From positions 1 to 5,424 of the forward strand of contig DRKE01000262.1 of the NCBI GenBank assembly GCA_011051925.1: a stretch of 5,424 nucleotides of DNA. Direction: 5' to 3'. The notes under the pieces are model-generated. The model saw only the letters and a list, made by a program, of their open reading frames with translations, was not told the DNA's origin and searched no databases. Positions 1-5,424 of the stretch are shown here, in pieces. The first letter of the stretch is position 1, and every line of letters starts with the position of its first letter. A program made the translations under genes and the position numbers. Origin of the DNA: Deltaproteobacteria bacterium. Its GTDB lineage: Bacteria; Myxococcota_A; UBA9160; UBA4427.

Positions 1-235
1 CGCGAGCGGGCGGAAAGCGATAGGTGTCATCCGGGACATGGCGTCGGAGGACGGCGACGGTTTCGAGAATTCCCTCGCTCGGCCCGTAGATCGCCGCCTC
101 GCGTTTCGCGGAGAACGTGCTGCATCCCCCGGCCAGCGCGAGAAGCGGAATCGCGAGAACGAGAAGACCACTCGTACGGGCGATCGGGCGGTGGCGGTGG
201 GAGCGGTGCGGTCGGGAATGGGGCCTCGGTTTCAA
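1..235 (-). CDS. Lipoprotein of unknown function, 5' part only (runs off the left edge)
   Basis: The visible 78 residues begin with a basic, His/Arg-rich n-region (residues 2-20). A hydrophobic stretch follows (about 24-35, LLVLAIPLLALA) and then the lipobox LAGGC, with the lipidated cysteine at residue 38 (codon 124-122). This is a classic Sec/signal peptidase II signal, so the product should be anchored in a membrane facing the periplasm. The mature part starts CSTFSAKREAAIYGPSEGIL and continues through VAVLRRHVPDDTYRFPPAR to the edge. I do not recognise a domain. The start is TTG at 235-233: no ATG, GTG or other TTG occurs in frame between it and the hydrophobic core, and none was seen for about 100 bases upstream. 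The TTG overlaps the TGA stop of the LeuA-like gene (234-232), forming TTGA. No good Shine-Dalgarno precedes it, so translation probably depends on coupling to the upstream gene. The reading frame and signal are seen directly; the coupling is inferred. Confidence 0.72.
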   Translation of the reverse strand, partial: MKPRPHSRPHRSHRHRPIARTSGLLVLAIPLLALAGGCSTFSAKREAAIYGPSEGILETVAVLRRHVPDDTYRFPPAR

Positions 236-1938
236 CTTTTCGACCGGGAGGGCGCAGTGTTCGCTCGACGTCGTTCGGGGCTCGTGCGCTTCGTTTTCTT
301 GTTCTTGCCGTTTCGGCGGGTCACGACGGCATTCAGCATCTTCTCGGTCGCGATGATGGCAGCGGCCAGCTGGTCCGAATCGACACCGAGCGTCGAGAAG
401 GTCTCGGCGGGCTTCCCGCGCGACGCGACCGACGTCCGCGAGGAGCTCCCGGAAGCCCGCGTCGGCTCCATTCGCCAGGTCACGGTCGTTTCGACGAGCG
501 CACCCGTTCGTCCGCCGGGTGGAATCCGGACGCGGTAGTCGGCGAGAACGGGGACCTCGATATCGAGGGCCCTGGCGGCCTTCTTGAGGGCATTCATGAA
601 GGCATCGTAGCCGCCGTCTCCGCTGGCCTCCGCCTTCTCGACGATGCCATGATGGGCGAGGGCGACCTGGGCTCGGGGCGCTTCGTCGCTCGAAACGTCG
701 ACCCGATAGCTCTGGATCTTCACGCGTTGGTCGTCGGGCGTCTTCAGGACGTCGGCGATCAGGTAGGGCAGGTCATCCGGCGTGACGACGTGTTTCCGAT
801 CGCCGAGTTCGACGATCCGTTCGAGCACGAGATCGCGATCCGACTCGGGAAGATCGATTCCCAACTCGGCAAGATTGTGGTCGAGGGATGCCTTGCCGGA
901 CAATTTCCCGAGCGCATAGCGTCGCGCACCCCCGAATCGCCTGGGAGCCAGCCGTGTGGCGTAGAGATCCCCCTTGGCATCCCCGTCGGCATGGATCCCG
1001 GCGGTCTGGGTATAGACGTCGCGCCCCACGATCGGGGTATTCGCGGAAACCTCCTTGCCCGAGAAGGTTTCGACGAGACTCGAGAGCGCGGTCAATCGGT
1101 CCTCGCGGACGCTCGTCCGCGCGTCGCTGTGGTCGTGGATCGCCGCCACCACCTCGGCCAGGGAGGTATTGCCCGCTCTTTCGCCCATTCCGTTCACGCT
1201 GGTGTGGACACCGCGCACGCCCGCTCGGATCGCGGCCAGGCAATTCGCGGTGGCGAGGCCATAGTCGTTGTGTCCGTGGTACTCGAAATCGACGGCGGGC
1301 CAGGTGGCCGTCATCAACCCGACATATCGCGTGACGTCGTCGGGGGAGAATATCCCCAGGGTATCCGCCAGGTAGATCCGGGCGACACGCAGATCGCGTA
1401 GCGCCTGGACCAGCGCGAAGACGTAGTCGAAGGAATCGCGGACGCCGCTCGACCAGTCTTCGAGATAGACGTTCACGGTCAAGCGCTTCTTCCGCGCATA
1501 GCGCACGGTTTCGGCGATGCGTTCGCGATGCTCGGCGGGACTCAGGCCCAGCTGCTGGAGACAATGGCGTTCCGAGCCCTTGGTCAGGAGATTGATGACC
1601 TTGCCGCCCGCGCTGCAGATCCAGTCGACGGATTTCCGGCCATCGCAATAGCCGAGCATCTCGATCCGTTGGATGAGTCGTGCCTTGCGGGCCCATTTCG
1701 TGATCGCCGTCGCGGACTCCAGCTCGCCTGCGGAGACCCGGGTCGACGCGATCTCGATCCGATCGACATCGAGTTCGACGAGGAGCATGCGTGCCAGCTG
1801 GAGTTTCTCGGCCGGTGTGTAGGAGACGTTCGGCGTCTGCTCGCCATCGCGCAGGGTCGTATCCATGATGGCGACGTGGGGCGCATCGATGGACGCCCGG
1901 GTGGGTCGTTTGCTGCTCTGTCGCGAGACCGCCGTCAT
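232..1938 (-). CDS. 2-isopropylmalate synthase / (R)-citramalate synthase family enzyme with LeuA regulatory domain
   Basis: This 568-residue acyltransferase should condense acetyl-CoA with a 2-oxo acid in the cytoplasm, at the entry to leucine (2-oxoisovalerate) or isoleucine (pyruvate) synthesis. The N-terminal TIM barrel (about 22-300) carries MDTTLRDGEQ at 25-34 with the expected lysine (K45) ten residues after the Gln, FEYHGHNDYGLATA at 218-231 with metal ligands H221 and H223 (D26 is the third conserved ligand), and SVNGMGERAGN at 247-257. A linker domain follows (about 300-398; GIHADGD at 314-320). The C-terminal LeuA-type dimer/regulatory domain spans about 403-540, with SGDGGYDAF at 439-447 and FSTLGVDSDQL at 514-524. 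A strongly basic tail (541-568) ends the protein. I chose the ATG at 1938 because the 107 codons upstream in the same frame look non-coding and run into the divergent gene; its RBS is weak. The TPNVSY text after DGEQ differs from the SPGAS of classical LeuA, so the substrate is open: isopropylmalate, citramalate or homocitrate synthase are all possible. Confidence 0.93.
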   Translation of the reverse strand: MTAVSRQSSKRPTRASIDAPHVAIMDTTLRDGEQTPNVSYTPAEKLQLARMLLVELDVDRIEIASTRVSAGELESATAITKWARKARLIQRIEMLGYCDGRKSVDWICSAGGKVINLLTKGSERHCLQQLGLSPAEHRERIAETVRYARKKRLTVNVYLEDWSSGVRDSFDYVFALVQALRDLRVARIYLADTLGIFSPDDVTRYVGLMTATWPAVDFEYHGHNDYGLATANCLAAIRAGVRGVHTSVNGMGERAGNTSLAEVVAAIHDHSDARTSVREDRLTALSSLVETFSGKEVSANTPIVGRDVYTQTAGIHADGDAKGDLYATRLAPRRFGGARRYALGKLSGKASLDHNLAELGIDLPESDRDLVLERIVELGDRKHVVTPDDLPYLIADVLKTPDDQRVKIQSYRVDVSSDEAPRAQVALAHHGIVEKAEASGDGGYDAFMNALKKAARALDIEVPVLADYRVRIPPGGRTGALVETTVTWRMEPTRASGSSSRTSVASRGKPAETFSTLGVDSDQLAAAIIATEKMLNAVVTRRNGKNKKTKRTSPERRRANTAPSRSKS

Positions 1939-2030
1939 CGATTCTTCAGACCCTGCTTCTGCCGTCGTGCCGCCCGTCTCGTCCAGCCCGGCAACCCGCC
2001 TCCGTGGAGGGCGATCGGATGGACGACGGA

Positions 2031-2044
2031 TCCCGGATCCGGGA
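2031..2044. repeat. 14-base perfect palindrome, candidate operator
   Basis: The sequence TCCCGGATCCGGGA reads the same on both strands. It sits in the divergent intergenic region, 93 bases upstream of the LeuA-like start codon and 226 bases upstream of the pseudouridine synthase start. A dimeric transcription factor could bind such a site, but there is no spacer and no second copy was noticed in the window. In GC-rich DNA a palindrome of this length can arise by chance, so the regulatory role is only a suggestion. Confidence 0.3.
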
Positions 2045-2257
2045 AGCGCCCGAGGGTACCCCGCGTGGTTCCGCCTTGCGAATCCCGGTGACTCCCGCTC
2101 CGCGTGGGATCGCACGACTCGGGCCGAGGCCGCCTGGCTGCCGGGCGCCACGCGGCTCTGCTCCGGGACGCCCTCGTATCCTGCTAGCCTCACCTTGGGG
2201 GAACGCCATCGGTGGCTCGCCGGCTTTCGCCCGCAGAGGCCCATGACCCCGGGAATC

Positions 2258-2264
2258 AAGGAGG
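2258..2264 (+). promoter_or_regulatory. Strong Shine-Dalgarno site AAGGAGG that fixes the GTG start at 2270
   Basis: AAGGAGG is a full match to the 16S rRNA anti-Shine-Dalgarno and lies five bases (CAACC) before the GTG at 2270-2272. The upstream in-frame ATG at 2243 has only AGAGG at 2235-2239 with a three-base spacing, which is too close. This site therefore decides the start of the pseudouridine synthase. Confidence 0.8.
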
Positions 2265-2269
2265 CAACC

Positions 2270-3274
2270 GTGGAATCGACGACGGTCGAAGTCAGCCCCG
2301 ATCACGGGCCCGAACGGCTGGACCGCTTCCTGGCGGATCGGCTCGGCCTCTCCCGGGCCCGCGTCCGGCATCTGCTCGAGGTCGGCCAGATCAAGCGCGC
2401 GGGAAGAACGCTCGGCCTGTCGGACAAATCCCTCCCGATCCGGGTGGGAGACGTCTTCGAGGTCGAAGGCGTCCTTCGGGCCGAGGACGAACGACCCGTT
2501 CCGCGACCGGATCTCGAATGGCATCGGGTGGCCGAGGGCGAGGGATGGCTGGTCGTCGACAAGCCATCGGGACGGGGCGTGCATCCGCTGCGACCGGATC
2601 AATGCGACACGATGTTGAATGCGGTGATCGCGCGCCATCCGGAAATGCTGGGCGTGGGAGAAGGCGGCTTGCGTTCCGGAGTCGTCCATCGGCTCGACGT
2701 CGATACGACGGGCGCCCTCGTTTTCGCGACGAACGAGGCCCTCTGGAAACGCTTGCGCGGCGCGTTCAGCGAACATCGCGTCGCGAAATCCTATCTGGCC
2801 CTGGTGGCCGGTCGATTCGAGGCGATCCGACGCGTGGACCTTCCACTCGCGGTCACGCGCCATCATCCGGCCCATGTGAGCGTCGTCGAGGGCGGTCATC
2901 CCTGTCGCCAACGCGTCCTGCCGATCGAGGTCTTCGAGCGTGCCAGTCTCGTCGAAGTGCGCCTCGAAACGGGCTTTCTCCATCAGATCCGGGCAACCCT
3001 GGCCCACCTCGGACATCCCGTTCTCGGGGACGCGGAATACGGAAAGGGGCCCGATGGGGAGGAGCCGGAGCGGACGGATTCCGCCTTGCCGATCCGAGCG
3101 GAGCGGACCCTGCTGCACGCAGCGCGGCTGGCCGTCGACGAGATCGCGGTCGAGATCCCGCTTCCGGATGATTTCGAGACCGCTCTCCGGGCGCTTCGCA
3201 GACAGCCGGGCGCGAGCGAGACCGGGGAAGCGGACGCTGGAACCCGAGGGACGCCGGGATGGACTCCACGATGA
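2270..3274 (+). CDS. RluA-family RNA pseudouridine synthase with N-terminal S4 domain
   Basis: This 334-residue enzyme should convert specific uridines in structured RNA (rRNA or tRNA) to pseudouridine. An S4 RNA-binding domain occupies about 15-65 (ERLDRFLADRLGLSRARV near its start, VGDVFEV at its end). The catalytic domain runs from about 85 to 315. It shows VVDKPSGRGVHP (95-106), the active-site motif VVHRLDVDTTG (138-148) with the expected catalytic aspartate D143, and the C-terminal motif LETGFLHQIR (232-241) followed by HLGHPVLGDAEYG. The family usually has TGRTHQIR there, so F236-L237 replace Arg-Thr. Length and order match RluC/RluD-type enzymes, but the target uridine cannot be read from sequence. 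The GTG start is chosen for its AAGGAGG site; an ATG at 2243 would add nine residues. The TGA stop (3272-3274) lies inside the next gene, which suggests an operon with ppc. Confidence 0.92.
   Translation: MESTTVEVSPDHGPERLDRFLADRLGLSRARVRHLLEVGQIKRAGRTLGLSDKSLPIRVGDVFEVEGVLRAEDERPVPRPDLEWHRVAEGEGWLVVDKPSGRGVHPLRPDQCDTMLNAVIARHPEMLGVGEGGLRSGVVHRLDVDTTGALVFATNEALWKRLRGAFSEHRVAKSYLALVAGRFEAIRRVDLPLAVTRHHPAHVSVVEGGHPCRQRVLPIEVFERASLVEVRLETGFLHQIRATLAHLGHPVLGDAEYGKGPDGEEPERTDSALPIRAERTLLHAARLAVDEIAVEIPLPDDFETALRALRRQPGASETGEADAGTRGTPGWTPR
3246..3250 (+). promoter_or_regulatory. Probable Shine-Dalgarno GAGGG for ppc
   Basis: GAGGG lies eight bases before the ATG at 3259, inside the last codons of the pseudouridine synthase gene. 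It favours the start at 3259 over the in-frame ATG at 3271. The 3271 ATG forms an ATGA overlap with the upstream stop codon but has a weaker site (GGATGG, 3257-3262). Confidence 0.5.
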
Positions 3275-5424
3275 AGGACACCTTCGAGTTTCTTCTCGAG
3301 GCGCACGATCGTGTGATCGCCGAGCAGAAGGGCGCGTCCTATGCCCGGTCGATCGATGAGATCCGGGAACTCGCCCAACGCCTTCGAACACGTTATGCGT
3401 CGAAGGACGAGAAGAAGTTGATCCGTCGGCTTCGGCGGATGAAGGTCGAAGAACTGATCGAAGTGGCCCGAACCTTCACGCTTCTCTTCTGGCTCCTCAA
3501 CGTGGCCGAGGAACGCCATGCGGAGCGAACCCGCTCTCGCGTCGATCGAGACGGGTTCCGCGCGCTCTTCTCGCGCCTGCGAAAGGCGGGCCTGTCTCCG
3601 AAGGCCATCGCGTCCGGCATCTCGGACCTCCGGGTGACGATCGTCCTGACCGCGCATCCGACCGAGGCGCTCCGCTGGTCGCTTCGGGAAACCCTCGATC
3701 GGATCGACCGCCTGCTGGCCCTCCGCGAGAAGGCACGCGCTACGTCCCGGAAGCAGATCGAGGACGAGATCCTCGCGGAGATCACGGGACTCTGGCTCTC
3801 GACCACCCTGCGAACACGCAAGCCGACCCCTCTCGACGAGGTCCGCTATGCGATCCACGTCCTGCAGACGGTCCTCGTCCATGCGGTTCCCGAGGCGACC
3901 TCGCGCCTTCTCGTCGAGTTCGAAGAAGTCTACGGGCATCGAAGCCCCGCCCGCGCCCCCGAAGTCGAGCATGCCGCGCATCGGAGTCTTCGGATCGGGT
4001 CGTGGATGGGGGGCGACCGGGACGGAAACCCATTCGTGACCGCCGAGACGACGCGTGAAGCGCTACGCCTCTATCGCGCCGCGATCCTCGAACACTACCG
4101 ATCGGAGATCCCGCCCCTGATCGAGCGATTCACGATCTCCGATCGGCGCACGCCGATTTCGGAGGCGCTCGCGGCGTCGATCGAAGAGGATCTTGCCTCG
4201 CTTCCCCTTCTGCGCGAGCGGACCGAGGGTCGCAACACCTCCGAGCGCTATCGCATCAAGCTGAATGCGATTGCGATCCGTCTCGAAGCCACGCTCGAAG
4301 AGGATCGGAAGAACCTGTCGCCAGGTGAACTCGGAGGCTATCCGAATGCCCAGGCGATGCGCGCGGACCTCGAACTCATTCGGGAGAGTCTCATCGAGAA
4401 TGGCGCAAGGCGCATGGTCGAAGGGCCGCTCGACGAGCTGATCGTCCTGCTCGATGTCTTCGGCTTCGATTTCGTTTCTCTCGACATCCGTCAGAACCAG
4501 GCGAAGCATCGGCAGGCCCGGGCCGAGCTGATCTGCCCGGCGGAGGGGCCGCTCGAGAAACTTCCGTTGGCGAAGCAGAGCGCGTTTCTCGAGGACGTGA
4601 TCCTCGCCGAGGAGACGATTCCCATCCCGGAATCCGGACTTTCGGACGATGCGAGGGAGGTGATCGACACGCTCCGCCTCGTCGCCAGCCTTCCGGTTCC
4701 GCCCGAGGGTCGAGCGATACGCGATCTCGTGATCAGCGATACGGAGAACGCGATACCCGTTCTCGAGCTTCTCGCCCTTTGTCGTCAGGTGGGTCTTGCG
4801 CGTCCGGCGGGTGCGTCGGGCTTCGAGAGCGACGTCAATATCGTGCCGCTCTTCGAGTCGATCGAAAGCCTTCGAGGCGCCGTGTCCTCGATGGATCGAC
4901 TCTATCGCTCGAAGGCCTATCGGAGACAGCTCGAGGCCCGCGGCATGCGCCAGCAGATCATGCTCGGCTATTCCGATTCGATGAAGGACGGTGGGTATCT
5001 CGCCGCGTGTGCGGCCCTCGAAGAAGTCCAGCGTGGATTGGCTCGCCAGGCGGAAGATGAAGGCATTCGCCTGGAATTCTTTCACGGCCGCGGGGGAACG
5101 ATCGCGCGCGGGGGAGGACCGACCCATCGTGCCATCCTGGCGCAGCCACGGGGGACGGTGAAGGGGCGGATCAAGCTGACCGAGCAGGGCGAGGTGATCG
5201 CTTCGAAATACGGTCGTCGGAGCGCTGCGGCCTATCATCTGGAAGTGCTGCTGGCGGCTACTCTCGAGGCGTCGCTGGGAGGGGGCACCGGCCCTTCATC
5301 CAAGGAGCCCCTGCCCGTCTGGCGCGAGACGTTCTCCTTCCTGGCGGATGCCTCCCGGGAGGCCTATCGCGATCTCGTGTACGGGACGGAAGGGTTCGTC
5401 GATGCCTTCTATGCGATGACCCCG
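3259..5424 (+). CDS. ppc: Phosphoenolpyruvate carboxylase, 3' end beyond the window
   Basis: PEP carboxylase fixes bicarbonate onto phosphoenolpyruvate to give oxaloacetate and phosphate, refilling the TCA cycle in the cytoplasm. The frame is open for 722 codons to the edge; bacterial enzymes are usually about 880-930 residues, so roughly the last fifth is missing. Visible motifs in order: VLTAHPTEALR with catalytic H133; GSWMGGDRDGNP (247-258); LDIRQN (408-413) with R411; VPLFES (529-534); IMLGYSDSMKDGG (567-579) with K576; FFHGRGGTIARGGGP (607-621) with H609, R611 and R617; and QGEVIASKYG (643-652). These positions track the catalytic residues of the E. coli enzyme (H138, R396, K546, H579, R581, R587). 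Departures from consensus are Trp140 where the first signature expects Lys/Arg/His, and Ala616 where many enzymes have Gly. The C-terminal residues needed for aspartate inhibition are not visible. The start at 3259 overlaps the pseudouridine synthase gene by 16 bases; the alternative start is 3271. Confidence 0.96.
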   Translation, partial: MDSTMKDTFEFLLEAHDRVIAEQKGASYARSIDEIRELAQRLRTRYASKDEKKLIRRLRRMKVEELIEVARTFTLLFWLLNVAEERHAERTRSRVDRDGFRALFSRLRKAGLSPKAIASGISDLRVTIVLTAHPTEALRWSLRETLDRIDRLLALREKARATSRKQIEDEILAEITGLWLSTTLRTRKPTPLDEVRYAIHVLQTVLVHAVPEATSRLLVEFEEVYGHRSPARAPEVEHAAHRSLRIGSWMGGDRDGNPFVTAETTREALRLYRAAILEHYRSEIPPLIERFTISDRRTPISEALAASIEEDLASLPLLRERTEGRNTSERYRIKLNAIAIRLEATLEEDRKNLSPGELGGYPNAQAMRADLELIRESLIENGARRMVEGPLDELIVLLDVFGFDFVSLDIRQNQAKHRQARAELICPAEGPLEKLPLAKQSAFLEDVILAEETIPIPESGLSDDAREVIDTLRLVASLPVPPEGRAIRDLVISDTENAIPVLELLALCRQVGLARPAGASGFESDVNIVPLFESIESLRGAVSSMDRLYRSKAYRRQLEARGMRQQIMLGYSDSMKDGGYLAACAALEEVQRGLARQAEDEGIRLEFFHGRGGTIARGGGPTHRAILAQPRGTVKGRIKLTEQGEVIASKYGRRSAAAYHLEVLLAATLEASLGGGTGPSSKEPLPVWRETFSFLADASREAYRDLVYGTEGFVDAFYAMTP

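Larger units (their letters stand above)
1939..2269. promoter_or_regulatory. Divergent intergenic region between the LeuA-like gene and the pseudouridine synthase gene
   Basis: This 331-base stretch lies between two genes transcribed away from each other, so both promoters are expected here. Frames read through it on both strands, but their translations are arginine/proline-rich with no recognisable domain, and they are best seen as high-GC open frames. It contains a 14-base perfect palindrome (2031-2044) and a short inverted repeat CCTCC-GT-GGAGG (1999-2010). A plus-strand TATCCTGCTAGCCT (2177-2190) resembles a -10 region but has no matching -35. On the minus strand TTCGCA, 18 bases, then TACCCT (within about 2085-2056) is a poor sigma-70 match. 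No transcription start can be assigned, and no riboswitch or leader-peptide attenuator was recognised upstream of the LeuA-like gene. Confidence 0.6.

Noticed and set aside
38..538. Plus-strand open frames at the left end
   Set aside because: They are antisense to the LeuA-like C-terminus and the lipoprotein signal peptide, both of which show family or signal features.
1999..2010. CCTCC-GT-GGAGG inverted repeat as a terminator or hairpin
   Set aside because: The arms are only five bases, the two-base loop is too tight and no T-run follows on either strand.
2177..2190. TATCCTGCTAGCCT as a plus-strand -10 promoter element
   Set aside because: The match is partial and no -35 hexamer lies at 16-18 bases upstream, so it is mentioned only within the intergenic entry.
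1939..2259. N-terminal extension of the LeuA-like frame to an ATG at 2259 (675 residues)
   Set aside because: The extra 107 residues are Arg/Pro/Ser-rich with no family similarity, and would overlap the well-supported ATG/GTG region of the divergent gene. The catalytic barrel begins close after the ATG at 1938.
1865..2269. N-terminal extension of the pseudouridine synthase frame to 1865 (469 residues)
   Set aside because: It would overlap the LeuA-like coding region on the other strand, and the strong AAGGAGG site places the start at GTG 2270.
1946..3391. Long minus-strand open frame (481 codons) opposite the pseudouridine synthase
   Set aside because: It lies antisense to a gene with clear catalytic motifs, and its translation shows no domain; long antisense frames are expected in GC-rich coding DNA.
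4063..5238. Long minus-strand open frame (391 codons) opposite ppc
   Set aside because: It is antisense to the unmistakable PEP carboxylase frame and has no recognisable motif.

Overview
This is a GC-rich window from what looks like a Gram-negative bacterial chromosome. It holds four protein genes in two divergent pairs and no RNA genes, mobile elements or CRISPR array. The codon use, the lipoprotein signal peptide and the style of the metabolic enzymes would fit a high-GC, deltaproteobacteria/Myxococcota-like or related uncultured lineage. That assignment is an impression from the sequence alone and is weak.

Left arm (minus strand, read from about 1938 down to 1). A 568-residue DRE-TIM metallolyase of the 2-isopropylmalate / (R)-citramalate synthase family carries a complete catalytic barrel and a C-terminal LeuA-type regulatory domain. 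Its TGA stop overlaps by two bases the TTG start of a lipoprotein gene, which runs off the left edge of the window with only about 78 residues visible. That lipoprotein has a clear signal peptide and lipobox, but I do not recognise its function.

Centre (1939-2269). A 331-base non-coding stretch separates the two divergent arms and must hold the promoters of both. It contains a 14-base perfect palindrome (2031-2044). I found no convincing sigma-70 promoter by eye.

Right arm (plus strand). An S4-domain RluA-family pseudouridine synthase starts at a GTG behind a perfect AAGGAGG ribosome binding site. Its 3' end overlaps the start of a phosphoenolpyruvate carboxylase gene (ppc), which is open to the right edge with 722 codons visible. 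The two genes are probably co-transcribed and translationally coupled.

The LeuA-like enzyme (acetyl-CoA plus a 2-oxo acid, towards branched-chain amino acids) and PEP carboxylase (PEP to oxaloacetate) both work around the PEP/pyruvate/acetyl-CoA node, so their divergent arrangement is metabolically sensible, though a functional link is only inference. I see no previously undescribed system here. The points of interest are the uncertain substrate of the LeuA-like enzyme, the non-ATG overlapping starts, and small departures from consensus in the PEP carboxylase and pseudouridine synthase motifs.
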